Below are positions 1 through 6,337 of a stretch of 24,786 bases of DNA, one piece after another. The notes below the pieces were generated by a model. It had not been told where the DNA came from, did not search any database, and saw only the letters and a list, made by a program, of their open reading frames with translations. Numbering within the stretch: the first letter of the stretch is position 1; each line of letters opens with the position of its first letter. Both the position numbers and the translations under genes were made by a program. This stretch comes from a virus. The DNA is taken from positions 1 through 24,786 of the IMG/VR virus record IMGVR_UViG_3300009149_000259; one strand, given 5' to 3'.

Positions 1-588
1 CAGCGTGCCATGACCTGACATAGTTACTTTGGCATTGTTGGCAGGGTCAGCGTCAACACCGATTACAATTTCTCCATCAGCTAATCCTTCGAGCTTGGTT
101 ACGGCAATAGCCGCAGCCGCGTTCACGTCCGCGTTGACTATGGCACCAGCAGCTATAGCACCTACCCCCGCATTGCTGATAGTAATATCACCAGTGATCG
201 TTTGAGCTTCGGCGATACTAGACCCGTTGCCAATCGGTATCTTACCGTTGGCCACAGCTATCTTGCCCAGAGTAAGATTTGCACCAGTAGCAATCTTGGC
301 ATCGGTGATAGTACCGTCGGCAATGTCCGAGGCGATAACCACTCCGGCGGCGATCTTGTCTGATGTAATAGCATTGGCCGCAATCTGGCCATTATCAACC
401 GCTAACAGAGCCAAATGAGCGGTGTCAATTGCCCCGGCAGCTATATGTTCCGAATCGACTGCACCATCGGCAATCTTTGTCCCGTCAACTGCATCAGCAG
501 CAAGCTCCGCCGTATCAACAGCACCTTCGCCAATAGCAGCTACCGAGCCATATTTGGCCAACCATATCTTGAACGCTGAAAGACTCAT
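1..588 (-). CDS. Repeat-rich phage structural protein, partial (C-terminus beyond left edge)
   Basis: An open frame starts at ATG 588 and runs off the left edge with no stop (196 codons visible). The start has an AAGGAG site eight bases upstream. After a short N-terminal segment (MSLSAFKIWLAKYGSVAAI) the protein consists of degenerate repeats of about 8-12 residues of the type AVDxxxIAxGAI, AITSDKIAAG, TITDAKIATG. They are rich in Ala, Ile, Asp and Gly with regularly spaced hydrophobics, as in beta-structured trimeric fibres or surface-exposed phage proteins. It lies just downstream of the major capsid gene in transcription order, which suits a virion protein such as a head fibre or tail fibre. 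I do not recognise a family. The structural role is inferred from repeats and position. Confidence 0.6.
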   Translation of the reverse strand, partial: MSLSAFKIWLAKYGSVAAIGEGAVDTAELAADAVDGTKIADGAVDSEHIAAGAIDTAHLALLAVDNGQIAANAITSDKIAAGVVIASDIADGTITDAKIATGANLTLGKIAVANGKIPIGNGSSIAEAQTITGDITISNAGVGAIAAGAIVNADVNAAAAIAVTKLEGLADGEIVIGVDADPANNAKVTMSGHGTL

Positions 589-644
589 AGTCTATACTCC
601 TTATCTAATAGAAGTCCGACTCATCAAGCAAACGAACTTCGCAC

Positions 645-1643
645 TTAGGACTGCGTGCCCTTGACCAGAACCAGAGGACGAGTGCACAGGCACAGCGGAT
701 TGCTCTGCGTGTGAATCTCAATGCCTCGATCATAGTCCATTACCTTCTGCTTGGCATACATCGGCAGGCCAATCGTATTAGCCGTCTCGATGAAGTCCGC
801 AGGAGCGTAATAGGTCTTGAACAGTCCGGGAACGCCTTCTGGGAAGAACCGAGCTTGTGAGGTATTAATAAAGTCCACGCTACCGATCGAACCGCGATAA
901 ACCTCAAAGGTAATCCCGCCGAACTCAAAGCCCTTGCGAGGATCATTGCGAAGATTGACACTATCCTGGAAGCGATAGTAAGCATCCTTCACGCTGTCAT
1001 GGCCAATCAGTGCCCTGAACCATGTTGAACCACATATTGCTCTGACCTTAGTAAAAGGCGCGTTCTGCAAAGCATCCTCGATAGCCTCGATGACAGTGAT
1101 ACAGGTATCTCGAACATCAGTCGTGGCAGTGGCAAACACAAAGTCCACGGTGGTCTCCGTTACGCCGAACTCGGTGAACAGATTATATATCTCGGTTGCA
1201 CCGTCAGCGTCCAGAAGGCTACCATGAATAGCGCCAACACGATGGTATTCCAGCGTAGCCTCGTGGCTCTGGCGCATTTCAGCCAATCGATTGTTGACCA
1301 CCTCAGCAACACCCTCGGTCTCGTTCTCGCTACCGAACTTGCGTACACCCTGGACGGATGATGCAAGAACAGTATCATTGAAGGGTATGTGCGGAACGGT
1401 AAACGAACGCATGGTCCGCTTACCAGCTCGTGCCTGAGTCGCCGGCTCACCCGGACGCTTAGTCGGCAGCAAGGACAGAACACCGTTGTTCTCCTCGACC
1501 ATGATTGCCCGCGTAGTAACACCCTGCGATTCAAAGATTCCCATCTCGCCGATCCGAGCCGGTTTATATGGCATCCGATTAATCGCATCCGTCAAACTCG
1601 CTAGTCCAAACGCATCTGATTTGAAAATGTCTAACAAAGCCAT
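645..1643 (-). CDS. Major capsid protein (phage capsid E-like family)
   Basis: This 332-residue protein resembles the lambda gpE-type major capsid family in length, overall pattern and position. The N-terminal part (MALLDIFKSDAFGLASLTDAINRMPYKP) and the early stretch MGIFESQGVTTRAIMVEE, followed by a basic-rich segment and FTVPHIPFNDTV, are typical of that family. It should form the hexamers and pentamers of the head shell. A strong AAGGAG site lies seven bases before ATG 1643. The order scaffold/protease, decoration, major capsid is the classical head module and supports the call. No signal peptide or membrane segment is visible and the length is normal for the family. Confidence 0.85.
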   Translation of the reverse strand: MALLDIFKSDAFGLASLTDAINRMPYKPARIGEMGIFESQGVTTRAIMVEENNGVLSLLPTKRPGEPATQARAGKRTMRSFTVPHIPFNDTVLASSVQGVRKFGSENETEGVAEVVNNRLAEMRQSHEATLEYHRVGAIHGSLLDADGATEIYNLFTEFGVTETTVDFVFATATTDVRDTCITVIEAIEDALQNAPFTKVRAICGSTWFRALIGHDSVKDAYYRFQDSVNLRNDPRKGFEFGGITFEVYRGSIGSVDFINTSQARFFPEGVPGLFKTYYAPADFIETANTIGLPMYAKQKVMDYDRGIEIHTQSNPLCLCTRPLVLVKGTQS

Positions 1644-1704
1644 TGTTTTTCTCCTTACAGAGTAAAGTCCAACACGTCACTCCCAAAACTACATAATCAC
1701 CACC

Positions 1705-2103
1705 TTAGGTGATCGGTGTACCTTCCTCGTAGTTTGTCGCTTCAGCCAGGCCAATAATTCCCAGGGCCAATAGATAAGCCTCAATCTCAGACCAGCCTAC
1801 GCTGGCCTCGCACGCTGCGTCCACCCTGGTCTCATCGACAATAGCCGGGCCTCGGACCAGGCACAGGATTTCGTCACCGGGATCAACTGATTCCGTAACT
1901 ATTGCTTCCAGTGCAATGGCAGTGACGTTAGCTTCCTGACCATTGGCGACCAGAATGTAACCGGTGTTGTCGCGCAGAGGACTACCAATCTGGATCGTTT
2001 GAATAGTAGATGCTTTCAGTGTCAGCTTCTCTAGGCAATAATCCTGGTTCACGACCCACTTCAAAACATCCTGAATCCGTACAGTTTCGCTTAGACTTGA
2101 CAT
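1705..2103 (-). CDS. Head decoration protein (lambda gpD-like)
   Basis: A 132-residue protein between the protease/scaffold and major capsid genes, the usual place for a capsid-stabilising decoration protein. The central part (GSPLRDNTGYILVANGQ, then AIALEAIVTESVDPGDEILCLVRGPAIVDE) matches the beta-rich gpD pattern, in which a VLVRGPA(V/I)V strand is characteristic. Decoration proteins bind trimerically at three-fold points of the expanded shell. The start has an AAGGAG site. A short inverted repeat (ATCACC/GGTGAT) straddles the stop codon but has no T-run, so I do not call it a terminator. Confidence 0.7.
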   Translation of the reverse strand: MSSLSETVRIQDVLKWVVNQDYCLEKLTLKASTIQTIQIGSPLRDNTGYILVANGQEANVTAIALEAIVTESVDPGDEILCLVRGPAIVDETRVDAACEASVGWSEIEAYLLALGIIGLAEATNYEEGTPIT

Positions 2104-2170
2104 TTCTATACTCCTTACTTGTAAACCGTTTCTCGTTTAGACCAACACAAATAGCAGGAACGCACCTGCT

Positions 2171-2671
2171 TTAATTCGTCAGGCCAGCTTGTTTACGCCT
2201 TCGGTCAATGTCCGCCGTTACCGGATTCGGTGTCGTCTGGCCAGGACCGCCAGCCAAAGACAACACTTGCGGACCCGTTTGCTCTTTGAGCTTAACCGGA
2301 TCGTTCTCAGCCAAGATTGAAACTAGATCGTCAAACCCGTCGTCACCCTTCGATAACGACAAGGCCAGAGCAGCACTCTCGACAAACCGCTTGGCCAGTT
2401 TGTCTTTGACGGCCGGAGTTATTCGGGCCGAGGCCACCAGAGATCGCAGCTTCATGTCCCGGTTCTCCGAGGCCAACTTGACCAGCAACGGATCGGGGGT
2501 CTTGATCTTGTGGCTTGCTTGAATCTCTTCAACTTTCTGCTCGCCGACTTTCAACTTATCTTCGGTAATCTTCTTAAGCTCAGCAAGAGCCTTCAAGATC
2601 AACTCTTCGGCGTTCGCATCGGTCATATCTTCAGCAATGCCCAAAGCCTCTTTTATCTTTGTCCAGTCCAT
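2171..2671 (-). CDS. Nested in-frame scaffold protein from internal start
   Basis: Inside the protease gene, in the same frame, ATG 2671 is preceded at six bases by a perfect AAGGAG (2683-2678). Translation from it would give a separate 166-residue protein starting MDWTKIKEALGIAED. It is charged and predicted helical, with Lys/Glu-rich segments around EELILKALAELKKITEDKLK. This matches the known lambda C/Nu3 and Mu I/Z arrangement, where the scaffold is made in excess from an internal start in the protease gene. The site and frame are seen directly. Separate expression is inferred. Confidence 0.65.
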   Translation of the reverse strand: MDWTKIKEALGIAEDMTDANAEELILKALAELKKITEDKLKVGEQKVEEIQASHKIKTPDPLLVKLASENRDMKLRSLVASARITPAVKDKLAKRFVESAALALSLSKGDDGFDDLVSILAENDPVKLKEQTGPQVLSLAGGPGQTTPNPVTADIDRRRKQAGLTN

Positions 2672-3436
2672 ATCATTCTCCTTAGTTGACTGCAATGACG
2701 CAGCCACAGACTCGAAACCCTTCAAACCCGGAATAATCGGGTCTGTACACAATGCAACGTGAGTAATGGGTCGGCGGTAGACATTCCCATGACCGTCAGT
2801 AAATTCTGGCGGCACATAAATAGAAACATCAGAAGTCAAAGCCAGCTTACCTGCATCCTTACCTACTAAGTCCACCACGGCAAATAGCGAGTTACCCTCG
2901 CGGAACATGTCTACCACCCACCCTTGATTCTGTTCGGGATTAGTAGGATCGCGGTGCGTCAGTGGTATCGGAACTTTGTTGCCGGCCTTGGTCCAGTGAG
3001 AAAATGTAGCTACCCAATGGTCGAGAGTCTTATCAGTGACCTCAAACGAAATACCATCGGAAGCCTTGATGTACCTACCAATCCTAATTAGCTCTTTCTT
3101 GTATCGGTGAACCGGCAGGCCATTCTCTATGCGAACACCCTGTACCGCAATCCCCGGCCCAGTTTGCAGTGACAACAGAAAAGCGGCCTTGGCCTCTGAT
3201 GCTTTTTCAAATTGAATCGGTTTGTGATCGTGGTCCTTCAACCAGGCACGAGCCTCTTGCTCGGTAAACTTGGCAGCGTCAAAACGGATAGCCTGCAACT
3301 CTACCTTTTCCTCTCCGTCTTTCAGCACACCCCAGATAGCATGAATGCCTTCACCGAACTTGTCGTTCTCCCGGCGAATGCGCACATACTTGTCCGGGTC
3401 TTGCAGTCTGGCAGAATGCTCGTTGGGGTACGGAAT
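2171..3436 (-). CDS. Prohead protease with C-terminal scaffold domain (Mu gpI-like), probable ATT start
   Basis: Residues from about 100 to 230 carry the Mu-type prohead protease pattern: control of a membrane-free soluble domain ending in SIYVPPEFTDGHG, then PITHVALCTDPIIPGLKGF. Such proteases cleave the scaffold during head maturation. The C-terminal 166 residues are charged, helical and scaffold-like. The frame is open upstream of GTG 3385 to a TGA at 3442-3440. The upstream residues read PYPNEHSARLQDPDKY, a pattern I associate with the N-terminus of phage prohead proteins. The only codon correctly spaced (six bases) from a perfect GGAGGTGA site at 3447-3440 is ATT at 3436-3434. I therefore place the start there (421 residues). 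GTG 3385 and CTG 3406 lack a comparable site. Confidence 0.75.
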   Translation of the reverse strand: MPYPNEHSARLQDPDKYVRIRRENDKFGEGIHAIWGVLKDGEEKVELQAIRFDAAKFTEQEARAWLKDHDHKPIQFEKASEAKAAFLLSLQTGPGIAVQGVRIENGLPVHRYKKELIRIGRYIKASDGISFEVTDKTLDHWVATFSHWTKAGNKVPIPLTHRDPTNPEQNQGWVVDMFREGNSLFAVVDLVGKDAGKLALTSDVSIYVPPEFTDGHGNVYRRPITHVALCTDPIIPGLKGFESVAASLQSTKENDMDWTKIKEALGIAEDMTDANAEELILKALAELKKITEDKLKVGEQKVEEIQASHKIKTPDPLLVKLASENRDMKLRSLVASARITPAVKDKLAKRFVESAALALSLSKGDDGFDDLVSILAENDPVKLKEQTGPQVLSLAGGPGQTTPNPVTADIDRRRKQAGLTN

Positions 3437-3442
3437 AAATCA

Positions 3443-3447
3443 CCTCC
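3443..3447 (-). promoter_or_regulatory. Strong Shine-Dalgarno deciding an ATT start
   Basis: GGAGG (extending to GGAGGTGA) lies six bases upstream of ATT 3436-3434 and overlaps the in-frame TGA that closes the upstream frame. No ATG, GTG or TTG lies within a normal distance of it, so it points to a non-canonical initiation codon for the prohead protease. Confidence 0.65.
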
Positions 3448-3535
3448 GTAGAACGATTGCGTAGCTTCGGTTATTATCGTAGGGATAAAGTCAGTCGGGA
3501 GAAAGAGAAAAACGAGCGAGATGATTGCTCTGTTG

Positions 3536-3565
3536 CTTCTGATAGCTGTTGATAGTTACTGATAG
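3536..3565. repeat. Three tandem 10-bp repeats (CTATCARNNR on minus strand)
   Basis: Three consecutive decamers on the minus strand read CTATCAGTAA, CTATCAACAG, CTATCAGAAG with no spacing. A 10-bp period puts every copy on the same face of the helix, as in arrays bound cooperatively by small winged-helix excisionase-like proteins. They begin one base after the stop codon of the excisionase-like gene and lie in the 130-base gap before the protease gene. The rest of that gap (3448-3535) shows no gene. Confidence 0.6.
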
Positions 3566-3566
3566 G

Positions 3567-3764
3567 TCATTTACGGTGTGTTTTTGTGGTATTAGACATG
3601 CCAGACATAGAAGATAATGCCAAATCAACATTAGATTCAACAATTCGATACTGACGTTCAACAAGTACAGCATCTAGTTTTCTATTGTGTATTAATCGCC
3701 GTACTGTTTGTTCAGATACAGCCAACTTACTAGCCACTTCTTTTATAGTTATATACTGTTTCAT
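3567..3764 (-). CDS. Excisionase-family helix-turn-helix protein
   Basis: This 65-residue protein begins MKQYITIKEVASKLAVSEQTVRRLIHNRKLDAVLVERQYRI. This is the MerR/Xis-type winged helix pattern: 'TIKEVASKLAVSEQTVRRLI' is the recognition helix-turn-helix and the following segment is the beta wing. Such proteins bind DNA as excisionases or small regulators. Its ATG overlaps the stop of the MuF gene in an ATGA junction, so it is translated with head genes, an unusual place for a DNA-binding regulator. Three 10-bp repeats immediately downstream are candidate binding sites. No integrase is visible, so a regulatory role is at least as likely as excision. Confidence 0.75.
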   Translation of the reverse strand: MKQYITIKEVASKLAVSEQTVRRLIHNRKLDAVLVERQYRIVESNVDLALSSMSGMSNTTKTHRK

Positions 3765-4633
3765 CCTGCAATCCTCGCAAAGACCTCTCCTGGATTAAAA
3801 CCCCAACCCTCGTCCGGCAACCAACCAGCCGGTGCCTCAACTATCTCGCGTTCCTCAAACAACTCGATTGCAATGCACCGGCAACTCCATCCATTCGGCG
3901 GAAAGCCTGTCTGCCAGAACGGATTGTCCTTCGGCAACGTAACGCCATCTAATTCAACATGGCTCGGTCGTACCCGATCATCGCCAACGGTTGCATACTT
4001 ATAGCCCCAAAGTATCTCATCAATCACCGGCGTTTTGTCGTGCTGCCACTTAGCCGCGCTGTAGGCGGTTGACATCTGAGTGCGATAGATGTTCTCAACT
4101 TGATAAGAATTGCTCGGCGTTATCCCCACCGCATCAAAGGCCTCCTGCAACCGGACCTTGCCCTCGCGCACGTGTAAGCCCTGCGAAACAATATCGACCA
4201 TCGCCTCTTGTAGTTTTTCGTCAGCTACGTCAGAGACATTCGTCAGAACCCTAAACGCCTCGGCATCGAACTGCTCACGGATCAAAGCAATCTCGGCCTT
4301 GCTCATCTTCATCTGCTTACGCAAGATATTAGTGGCACTATCGGCAGCAGACAAAGACAATGTGCTAACAGCTATACTTCGCTTACGTCCGAGCATGTAA
4401 GCCAGGACCATAAAGTCACGTAGCTCGTCTTTGCCCTTGAGCAGTTCAGACCGAACAGCCTTCTGCATTTGCCTCAAACTTTTCTTACGCCAGATAGATA
4501 GAGCCTTCTGCATGGCCCTAAACCCGATCCGAGAGGCAACGGCCGTCCCGCGATTCTCGTACCTGGCATAGTCGCTGGCCATCAATCGAGCCAGCCGCCG
4601 CTCTTCGTTGGTAACTAACTTGGCCATAGTCAT
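3761..4633 (-). CDS. Minor head protein, MuF / SPP1 gp7 family
   Basis: The C-terminal part has the family signature: EILWGYKYATVGDDRVRPSHVELDGVTL, then DNPFWQTGFPPNGWSCRCIAIEL. It holds the conserved R-x-x-H, the aromatic W and the CRC motif of phage Mu F-like head morphogenesis proteins. The N-terminal 150 residues are helical and charged. Proteins of this family sit at the portal and are needed for head assembly or DNA delivery. Its ATG 4633 overlaps the stop of the preceding gene (ATGA), which selects this start over the next Met two codons in. The order portal, small protein, MuF, protease/scaffold is that of Mu-like head modules. Confidence 0.85.
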   Translation of the reverse strand: MTMAKLVTNEERRLARLMASDYARYENRGTAVASRIGFRAMQKALSIWRKKSLRQMQKAVRSELLKGKDELRDFMVLAYMLGRKRSIAVSTLSLSAADSATNILRKQMKMSKAEIALIREQFDAEAFRVLTNVSDVADEKLQEAMVDIVSQGLHVREGKVRLQEAFDAVGITPSNSYQVENIYRTQMSTAYSAAKWQHDKTPVIDEILWGYKYATVGDDRVRPSHVELDGVTLPKDNPFWQTGFPPNGWSCRCIAIELFEEREIVEAPAGWLPDEGWGFNPGEVFARIAG

Positions 4634-4902
4634 TGGACCACCGCCTCGTACTCTTGATTAAACACTACCTGCTTGCGTATCATATAGCCGCCGTCCACGT
4701 TGGTAACAATCCAATCACACGGACAAACCACCTCATATCCCTTTGATGTTTTTATATTGCCGTGATCGGTAATCAGCCGCCCGCACACCGCACAGGTGTT
4801 GCCAGATTTCCGAGCACCGCATGATCTTACCGCCGGATGGTCTCCCGGCCCGTACCACTGCACGGCCTCGAATAAATCATTCTTCTTACGGAATAGGGGC
4901 AT
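4630..4902 (-). CDS. Small phage zinc-ribbon-like protein
   Basis: A 90-residue protein with four Cys in the middle: VRSCGARKSGNTCAVCGRL, later VVCPCDW. It has the pattern FEAVQWYGPGDHPAV near the start and CDWIVTNVDGGYMIRKQVVFNQEYEAV at the end. Short phage proteins of this layout are common next to structural genes and have no known function. The Cys pairs suggest zinc binding. I chose ATG 4902, one base after the portal stop, rather than the in-frame TTG 4914, because TTG would need to overlap the portal gene without a better ribosome site. The 3' end overlaps MuF by four bases. Confidence 0.6.
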   Translation of the reverse strand: MPLFRKKNDLFEAVQWYGPGDHPAVRSCGARKSGNTCAVCGRLITDHGNIKTSKGYEVVCPCDWIVTNVDGGYMIRKQVVFNQEYEAVVQ

Positions 4903-4903
4903 A

Positions 4904-6337
4904 TCATCTACCAAGGCTCGGAATGAACCGACTGAGCCGCTCGCGCTCTTCAGCCGTCAAGCCGGCCAGCACGCCTTCTTTGGTAGCCAACTCCGGATCG
5001 TCCTCGTCGCCGGCCTGAGCAATCTCTTTCGACTTCGGCAGACCGAGCTTGTCCTTCATCGCATCTGTGTCGAGCGTGCCAAACTCTTCCAAGAACCCTT
5101 GCGGGTTGGCTATAATCGCCGTGTAAATCTGTTTGATTAATCCTATCTGCTCATCGATCAGCGGCGTAGCCACTAGGCGCACTTTACCCCGTTGATCCTC
5201 CCCAAAGTTCAATACCATCACCTGATCCACTGCATACCAGTTGACGAACCGCGTAATATGCCGATCGACCAACTGCATATTAGCAATGGCCATATCAGCG
5301 TGAACACCGGCCTCGGCCTTGGTCCCGAACTCGCCTTCCAGAATCGACCGCTCCGGCGTAAGCAATGCTCGAACCTTTAGAGCATCCAAGTATTTCTCAC
5401 GATCGACAAAGCCTGGCTGCCGGGCCCCGGAATCTTGTAGTATATCAATCTTCCACGAATACATCTCGCTGTTGATAGAACCGGAACCAATGTCATGTTC
5501 GGAAGCTATTGTCCGAGGTATGGAGATCGAGCCGGAGGCCTCCATAGCCCGAAGGAATTGGGCAGCAACCACACCGTTGTCAACCGTGGCACCGGCGACC
5601 GTGGACATACCAGGCGGATAATAAATAACAAAGTGACTGCCAGCAACCTTCTTGTCGTAGGTAGCCGCACCCGCATCCGCGTCAGTCCATTTGGTACAGA
5701 CAGACCGGGCGTTCTCCAATAGCGGTGAACCATACCACTGCGTACCCTCAACACGGAAAGCTATATGCAGACACTTATCGGCGGTCAGAATAATGTCCTG
5801 GCCCGTAGATGAGTTCACCTGCTTATATCCAGCAAACACCCCCGTCTCTTTCTCGATCTGAATTGTAGTTATGTCGTGCAGTAGAGGTTTGAGCTTCTTG
5901 AGTATTACCTTGCCGCCGTCCTCTTCAAAAACCTTCTCATAGCCCTGCCAGCCAAAGTCCACATCGCCAAACAGAACCGCCGGCTCCATTATCTGCTCGC
6001 GCATAGACATGAACGTGTCGTCTATCAATGCGACCATATCATCAGGCACATCGTCATCGGCCTCTATCGACCAGGACCCCGATAGTACCGAGGCGGCCAG
6101 CATACTCCGAGCCAGTGCTATCGTTGGGTCTTTGCGCAGGTCCCTGTACGTCTGATAGGTTACTCCGCTCGGCAACGACCTAGGTAGGTCACCGCCGATC
6201 ATCGAGACGTACGACACGACCTGTGCAGTGGTCAACTCCGCCAGGTGCTTCGGCTTGCCCGTCTGGCTGGCTAAGGCCAAAGACTTTTTAGACTTAGCCT
6301 TCGCTACTGTTTTACTCGTACTCATTCTTTTAGACAT
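4904..6337 (-). CDS. Portal protein (DUF935 / Mu gp29-like)
   Basis: At 477 residues this has the length and position of a portal protein, directly after the large terminase gene and before MuF. Visible family features are the early segment RDLRKDPTIALARSMLAASVLSGSW, the segment LFGDVDFGWQGYEKVFEEDGGK, and HIAFRVEGTQWYGSPLLENA, as in Mu gp29-type portals. A dodecameric portal forms the DNA entry channel and docks terminase. The C-terminus is acidic (GDEDDPELATKEG). The start overlaps the terminase stop by eight bases, consistent with translational coupling. Confidence 0.75.
   Translation of the reverse strand: MSKRMSTSKTVAKAKSKKSLALASQTGKPKHLAELTTAQVVSYVSMIGGDLPRSLPSGVTYQTYRDLRKDPTIALARSMLAASVLSGSWSIEADDDVPDDMVALIDDTFMSMREQIMEPAVLFGDVDFGWQGYEKVFEEDGGKVILKKLKPLLHDITTIQIEKETGVFAGYKQVNSSTGQDIILTADKCLHIAFRVEGTQWYGSPLLENARSVCTKWTDADAGAATYDKKVAGSHFVIYYPPGMSTVAGATVDNGVVAAQFLRAMEASGSISIPRTIASEHDIGSGSINSEMYSWKIDILQDSGARQPGFVDREKYLDALKVRALLTPERSILEGEFGTKAEAGVHADMAIANMQLVDRHITRFVNWYAVDQVMVLNFGEDQRGKVRLVATPLIDEQIGLIKQIYTAIIANPQGFLEEFGTLDTDAMKDKLGLPKSKEIAQAGDEDDPELATKEGVLAGLTAEERERLSRFIPSLGR

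Noticed and set aside
1696-1713. Hairpin at the decoration protein stop as terminator
   Set aside because: Six-base stem without a T-run, and the downstream capsid gene must still be transcribed.
4630-4914. TTG 4914 as start of the small zinc-ribbon protein
   Set aside because: It would overlap the portal gene with no better ribosome site, and ATG 4902 fits directly after the portal stop.
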